Source of the DNA: Scatophagus argus
Lineage: Eukaryota > Chordata > Actinopteri > Scatophagidae
Assembly (NCBI RefSeq): GCF_020382885.2
Contig: NC_058502.1
Location: forward strand, 10,319,950 to 10,383,949
Direction of reading: 5' to 3'
DNA length: 64,000 nt
Position 1 is the stretch's first letter. Every line of letters starts with the position of its first letter. A model generated the notes under the pieces. It saw nothing but the letters and a program-made list of their open reading frames with translations, was not told where the DNA came from and did no database searches. Below, one piece after another: positions 50,723 through 64,000 of this stretch. The position numbers and the translations under genes were made by a program.

Positions 50723-50790
50723 GGCTGCTGCTGTTTACGCGTGACGTCACACAGAGCGACAGCCCGACAGCGTCACCACGTGGGAGGTTT
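50723..50790 (-). promoter_or_regulatory. ppif: ppif promoter with perfect CRE and E-box
   Basis: TGACGTCA (50742-50749) and CACGTG (50777-50782) lie 20 and 55 bp upstream of the first ATG in CpG-containing DNA. No TATA box seen. Confidence 0.6.
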
Positions 50791-51835
50791 AGGAAGTAGA
50801 ACAACTTTATTTAGGTTGACAAAAACATGTCACAGCCATCTTTTTGGAGGTGTTTGTCCTAGGGAGTTGCCCATTTTGTCACCAAAGTATAAATTATAGG
50901 CCAACATTTGTTGACATCGAAATGTAGCTTTTTTTCCATTCTTAATTTGTATTTGTGCAACTTGCTTTAAACTAAATAAATGTTTAAACAGATATTCATT
51001 TGAAAAAAGGCGCGATGCTAAACAGTCTTGTATGTTTAGGTACTGGGTTGGCAATAGTTTTTCTGTTTAAAGCTGGGTTTTTTCAGCTTTATTATTCCCT
51101 TTATTTCCCTTGGTCATACTGTAAGTGACTCTATATCTACAGTTGAGGTGTGATGAAAACTATAAACCTGTTCATAATCATAATCATCAAATTTAATATT
51201 TAAAGATGCTTCTAATTAGGAAAGGTTTTAACCAAGAGGGAACATCAAAAGCATCATTAGTGTCAGTGCTGTTGTCTTTGGTACACTGAACTCAATCAGT
51301 CATAGAATACATAAGCTTACGTTTCGTTTGTCTGGAACACTTAAGTTAAATAAGTTTTTACGGCTCCACCCTGCCACTCGTTAATTAAATGACGAAAATA
51401 AATTGCTGAATGTCTGAATCTACTGCAGTAACTGAATCAACTTGCCTTTTTTCAGTACTAATTTCAGCCTACAGAGTTAAGAAATTAATTACAAATTAAT
51501 TATTAAAATGGTGAAACAGACTTTTTCACAGCAGACATTTCAACCTGTCAGAGCAGGAAAAGCATTAACATCTTAATGACAGCGTGCACAATACCAGGAC
51601 CTTGATTCTTCAGCAGCTAAAGGGAAGTCAGACATCATTAATTTCATTATTCACACCTGTACCGTGTAGCTACAGATCCACTGTGTTTTTAACTTACTTT
51701 TAAAGTTATTCAACGGATTGCATAGCACAAAATTAGTCCTTTTTATTTTCCGTAGAATATGCAAGGATTTGACATTGACATTCTGGGTTGCACTTTGTCA
51801 AAAGACGCAGAGGCCATCAACTGTGTTTCATCTGA
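50791..51835. other. Intergenic between ppif and the zmiz1 3' end
   Basis: AT-rich, nothing recognised. ppif is downstream of zmiz1 on the same strand. Confidence 0.6.
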
Positions 51836-51842
51836 ATACATA

Positions 51843-51848
51843 TTTATT
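51843..51848 (-). terminator. zmiz1: Candidate zmiz1 polyadenylation signal
   Basis: AATAAA on the minus strand, 3.2 kb after the stop, at the end of a gene-free but low-complexity-containing stretch. This would match the long 3' UTR of vertebrate ZMIZ1. Confidence 0.45.
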
Positions 51849-54800
51849 AGATAAATATTAGGATGTCACGTCATCTAACTACATACAGATTTGCAAGACT
51901 AAAAATCACAATGTTTTTTTTCTGACCAGTTTTGAATATGAAATGATTGTACATAGAATGTACAAAACCAAAGAGACAACTGCCACTTGTTGTGCCAATC
52001 ACTTCAGATTGTACCTTTATAGCATACTTTGCCAAATTGCATAAAAATTATAAATTTGACAAAATCTTTTACAAACTGTAAATTTGGAAACAACCCTTGA
52101 GAGCCACTCAAAGCTCAGTGTCTCCAAGTCCCAATTATACCTCAAAAGGTTTTAATAATTTTGTAGCACCTTTATAAAGTACACAGGTAATAGAGAAATA
52201 CACAGAAGTTTAATATTACACAAAGCAAAAATGTCTTTTTTTTTCTTGGAAACCCCACGTGGAGGGGTACATAAAGTATCTTACATAAATGAACAGGCGT
52301 GGTTAGAGCGGTCTGCACAGACACAATCAAACACAGACTCATTTTGCCAATTCAATGTCTGACAGGAGGATGGAAGCTTTACAAATTCTAAATACACTAT
52401 GCACACTCCCCCTGGAGAAAATGAATACATTTCTGTTAACGTGTCTCTATTTGTCATTTACATTATATACACATTTCCCTTACATCCCTGACCCCACCCC
52501 CAACCGTCTGCCACAGCCTCACCCATTGTAATGCAAATAGGAGGGGGTCCCCCTCCCCTCCCGGTATTTCATTTTACAATATTAATTTCATTCTCTTTTA
52601 AATCCACAACTCAATTTCCAACTTCTGCAAATCAGACAGTACAATTTGTGTTGCTCAAATCACCACACAGGATTCTTTGAAAGGTTACACTTATAGTTAC
52701 ACACTGTGTAGGGAAATAAAACATCCCGACGCGGCAGTGCACTGTCTTTAACAAACATGTAGACAAACACAAACAACATCTGATCCTTCAGCTGTGTTAT
52801 ATGCAGGATCAGTTCTGAAGATCAGTACAGACATATTTGGTTCTTCAAACAGATTACAAATCTCAAATGGGGGAACTTTTAGCCAACACTATAAAGTATA
52901 TTTCAAATTCATCTACTGCACTGCATAAAACTGTGTAAACCAAATTATACCTGTCATAAAAACATGGGACAAAAATAATAACTTAAAACTTGAAACAACA
53001 TAAAATGTGATGGAAATACACAAATCATATTCACACATTTTTGCCAAGTGTGGTTATCAAAAAGCTCATTATTAGGCCTCAAAACAATCCAGAGGACAAT
53101 TTTGCACATTCTCACCTTAAATAAGGAGGACGAGGTCACTCGTTCCAATAATATTAAACTAATCATTTTTGGAGAAATTTGGACCTCTAAGCTACATTTA
53201 CAAGCTTACCAAAAAAAAACCCAAAAAACAAAACAAAAAAACAAAAACAAACAAAAAAACAGCTCATTTAAAGCTGACTGATTTTAATATAGAAAAAAAG
53301 AAAACAAAAGCTCTTAAAACAATTCAAATATTCCTCTTCACTGATGCATTGTCACAGGGGAATGGAAAAACTGTACACAATACACAGATACTCAATACTA
53401 CAAGGCCAGTGAGAGTGCATTTGGATCAATTCGTTACAGTACTGGACTGTTAGAAGGGATTTTGTGTGAGTTTGTGTGTGTAGTCCTTGATAGACATACA
53501 GTACCATGTAGTTGACAGTAATAGATAGGTACAGTACTGTACAGTCACAAAGTATTCACAAAGGGTATATACAACAGCTCTGGAAACTCTGTTGGATCAT
53601 GCAGGATGTTTTTTTTCCCAAAAAGATGCAGCTCGACAGTAACAAAACGACAAAAGGGAAGATCAGTACAATCACAGAGACGTTTCTATAAAATACAGTG
53701 ACTTCAAAACTTCTGTGGATGTCTGTAGGATGTTGAAATCCTGCTCTTATGCCAACATGATATCCAGGCCAAACCCCTTAGAAAAAGCATAGGACAACTT
53801 TGGTGGTGTGCATCTGATTATTTCAATGTGGGACAAAGATAAGACACATAAAAAAAAAGACAACAATAATAAGAAAAAATCAGATGAACGTGAAATAAAA
53901 TAATAAATATAAAGATGAAAGAAAGAAAACGATTTGATCAAGCACGTTTAGGCTGGACAAAGACGACAGGAGCCATTGGCACACATGCACTTGTGAACAA
54001 AATGGTGCTGAATTTGATGAGGAAGAGTGAAACATTACAATAAATACACAAGAACAACTGCAGATTAGCTGGAGAAGAGCCGAGTCAGCTCTTAACGTGG
54101 ATTGTTTTCTCTTTCTTCCATTCAGTTTTTTTCTTCCCTCCTCTGTCTCAAACTCTCTCTCACCGCTGTCTTTCACATATGCTCGCAGGCAACTAAAAGA
54201 GGACACATAAGCACACACACGCACGCAGGTATATACACACAGACACACACACTCCATTGCACAATGTGCACTCATTTCCTCTGTTGACACTGGAGGACAT
54301 TTTAGCTCATCCTTTCAGTGCTCTGATTCTGATGAGTTGCAGTTATTCACCTGAATCCCCCCCCCCCAAACACACACACTCACACACACACACACTCACA
54401 CACGCACGCTGAGAAGTCTGGGGTTGAAGGGCATGGCATGTGCCAAAGTTTTGGAAGAACACATTTCAAACATGTTAAAAACACTCTTACAAGACGATGT
54501 TCTGTTTTTTGTTTTTTTTTTTGTTTTTTTTTCACAAAAGGAAAATCATATTTAAAAAACAAAGCTACAACACTTTTCCGTCTCTCCTCCTGTGTTGTTT
54601 TACACATGATGATTATAGCTGCACAGTTTTCAGTTGAAAAGTCACAAATATCATATATATGTAAATATATATATAATATCACTTTAGTGCCCGCCAGCAT
54701 GGCTGTATATGGTGCGTTTCGAGTCAGACGGTGGAACTGGTGCGTGGAATCTTTACACGAGGAAAACAACAAGGGAGGGGGTGCAGGGACGAGTGGCCTT

Positions 54801-55019
54801 CCTACTTTCTCCGCTGGAGTTCCCAAACAGGCGCCCCTTTTCAGCCGTGTTCCTATGCCACACATTATCTGTTGAGAGACTGTGTAAGTGTGTGTGCATG
54901 CGTGAGCACAGGAAGCTGCTTGAACAGTCGACAGGAGGTCAGTGAAGTGTCTGTGGACGGACAGTTAAACACATCACGACTCCCATTGGTGCAGGAGGGT
55001 TTGTAGGGGAGGTGAAGGG
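51849..55019 (-). other. zmiz1: zmiz1 3' UTR
   Basis: No frames of note. Contains a TGTACAT-AGA-ATGTACA palindrome (51947-51963), an A-rich (plus strand) tract at 53210-53262, a T-rich tract at 54507-54531, and CA-type repeats at 54210-54250 and 54367-54408. The exact 3' end is unproven. Confidence 0.6.
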
Positions 55020-63143
<8,124 letters not shown>

Positions 63144-64000
63144 CTGCAGGGAAACAACAACACACACACACACGCATTTGCGTTAGTCTCACCTCACGTC
63201 CGCCTGCGTGAACACTACAGCAAGTTTAAGGTTTTATGTTAACAACTAGACCTTCTTGTTTTCCCTCATAAACACACTTTTTATGTGTCAACCTTCAATG
63301 AACAGATTTACCCTGTCAGGCCTCTCAACAGTGCAGTGTGCTGAACCGCACACCTGATTCCAAAGTCATTCAGCCTGAAGTTATTGCTAAAGCCTCCAGG
63401 GGTCAGCGTAACTCAATAAACCTGCACCGATTATTTTCAGAACAGTTACATCGCATCATCTCTACCTGCAGAGTAAAATATAAACTGAAATTGTTCTACA
63501 GCACAAAAGACCAGGGAGGGGCTGAAATGGAGCGTGAGAGGCAGACAGAGACAAATGGTCGGAGTTACAGAGATGATCTATATAGAATGAAACGGTGGTA
63601 TCCTCACTCCACTCTCCTCCACTTTCTTCACCCATCACCACTGTTTTATTTTTCTCCACACTTGTCATGTCCCTTTGGACTAATCACACTGTGCAGCCTT
63701 CTCCTCCTCTTCACAAAGACAAGAGATATTTTATTTTCTTATGCCAGTTTTATTTTTATATCTCCAGTGCCAATCAACTTGTCTTTCTTGACTCCCAACT
63801 AGTGCTGTGTGGCTCATTTAAACACACTGCCTCTTGATTGAATAAAGTTGTCCTGACAAACAAACAAAAGCAAGATCACTGTGTTCAGTACCTAATTAAA
63901 TAATTTAAGAGGTTATTTTTAGCCTTGTAGACCCAGATACACCAGCTTTCAGGATGTGATGTTGCCAGGTTTGGGGTTTTAAGAGGTAGAGTTATTAAAA
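63144..64000 (-). other. zmiz1: zmiz1 intron running off the right edge
   Basis: No exon recognised. The plus frame at 63338-63802 has no domain or support. Confidence 0.7.

Noticed and set aside
54380..54875. Frames of 145-161 codons on both strands in the zmiz1 3' UTR
   Set aside because: They read through homopolymers and CA repeats and have no homology; expected by chance in a UTR.
63338..63802. 154-codon plus frame near the right edge
   Set aside because: No domain; lies in the zmiz1 intron; composition typical of noncoding AT-rich DNA.

Overview
The window is genomic DNA of a vertebrate, very probably a ray-finned (percomorph-like) fish. It carries four intron-containing genes that I recognise from their exon-by-exon translations, plus the likely 5' end of a fifth gene at the left edge. 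There are no prokaryotic features. The repeats (decayed Tc1/mariner elements, teleost-type MITEs, many CA/GA/AT microsatellites) and the compact introns of anxa11, ppif and zmiz1 fit a fish. Gene order and orientation are anxa11 (-), zcchc24 (+), ppif (-), zmiz1 (-). As I remember it, the human 10q22.3 block is ZMIZ1-PPIF-ZCCHC24-...-ANXA11, so this is an old conserved syntenic block.

Layout. 1-30 (-) holds a possible start of a short-chain dehydrogenase/reductase gene that runs off the left edge. 31-3600 is intergenic plus anxa11 3' UTR, with one unexplained coding-like stretch at 2138-2410. 3629-11900 (-) is annexin A11: 14 coding exons encoding 573 aa, with a long Gly/Tyr/Pro-rich tail followed by four annexin repeats, and a 5' UTR exon at about 11829. 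11900-13830 is the head-to-head promoter interval of anxa11 and zcchc24 and contains a dead 328-bp Tc1-like element. 13833-46940 (+) is zcchc24: 4 coding exons encoding 239 aa, a 21.5-kb second intron and a 4.4-kb 3' UTR with an inserted MITE. 48080-50722 (-) is ppif, mitochondrial cyclophilin D: 6 exons, 201 aa. 51840-63143 (-) is the 3' part of zmiz1: 18 coding exons and a long 3' UTR. Its N-terminal exons lie beyond the right edge.

The genes do not form a pathway. Annexin A11 is a Ca2+-dependent phospholipid-binding protein that tethers RNA granules to lysosomes. Zcchc24 is a small zinc-knuckle/CxxC protein. Cyclophilin D is a matrix prolyl isomerase that regulates the permeability-transition pore. 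Zmiz1 is a PIAS-like SP-RING transcriptional co-regulator. Anxa11 and zcchc24 are divergent, zcchc24 and ppif converge, and ppif lies downstream of zmiz1 on the same strand.

All exon boundaries were read by eye from GT/AG sites, reading-frame continuity and remembered vertebrate homologues. Every annotated internal junction keeps frame, and internal exon lengths of anxa11 and ppif match the usual sizes of their families. Transcription starts, poly(A) sites and repeat families are less certain. I found no convincing undescribed biological system. The most interesting items are the left-edge gene start, the repeat-expanded anxa11 tail with its conserved disease-hotspot helix, the TTAA-flanked MITE inside the zcchc24 3' UTR, and the two Tc1 relics.
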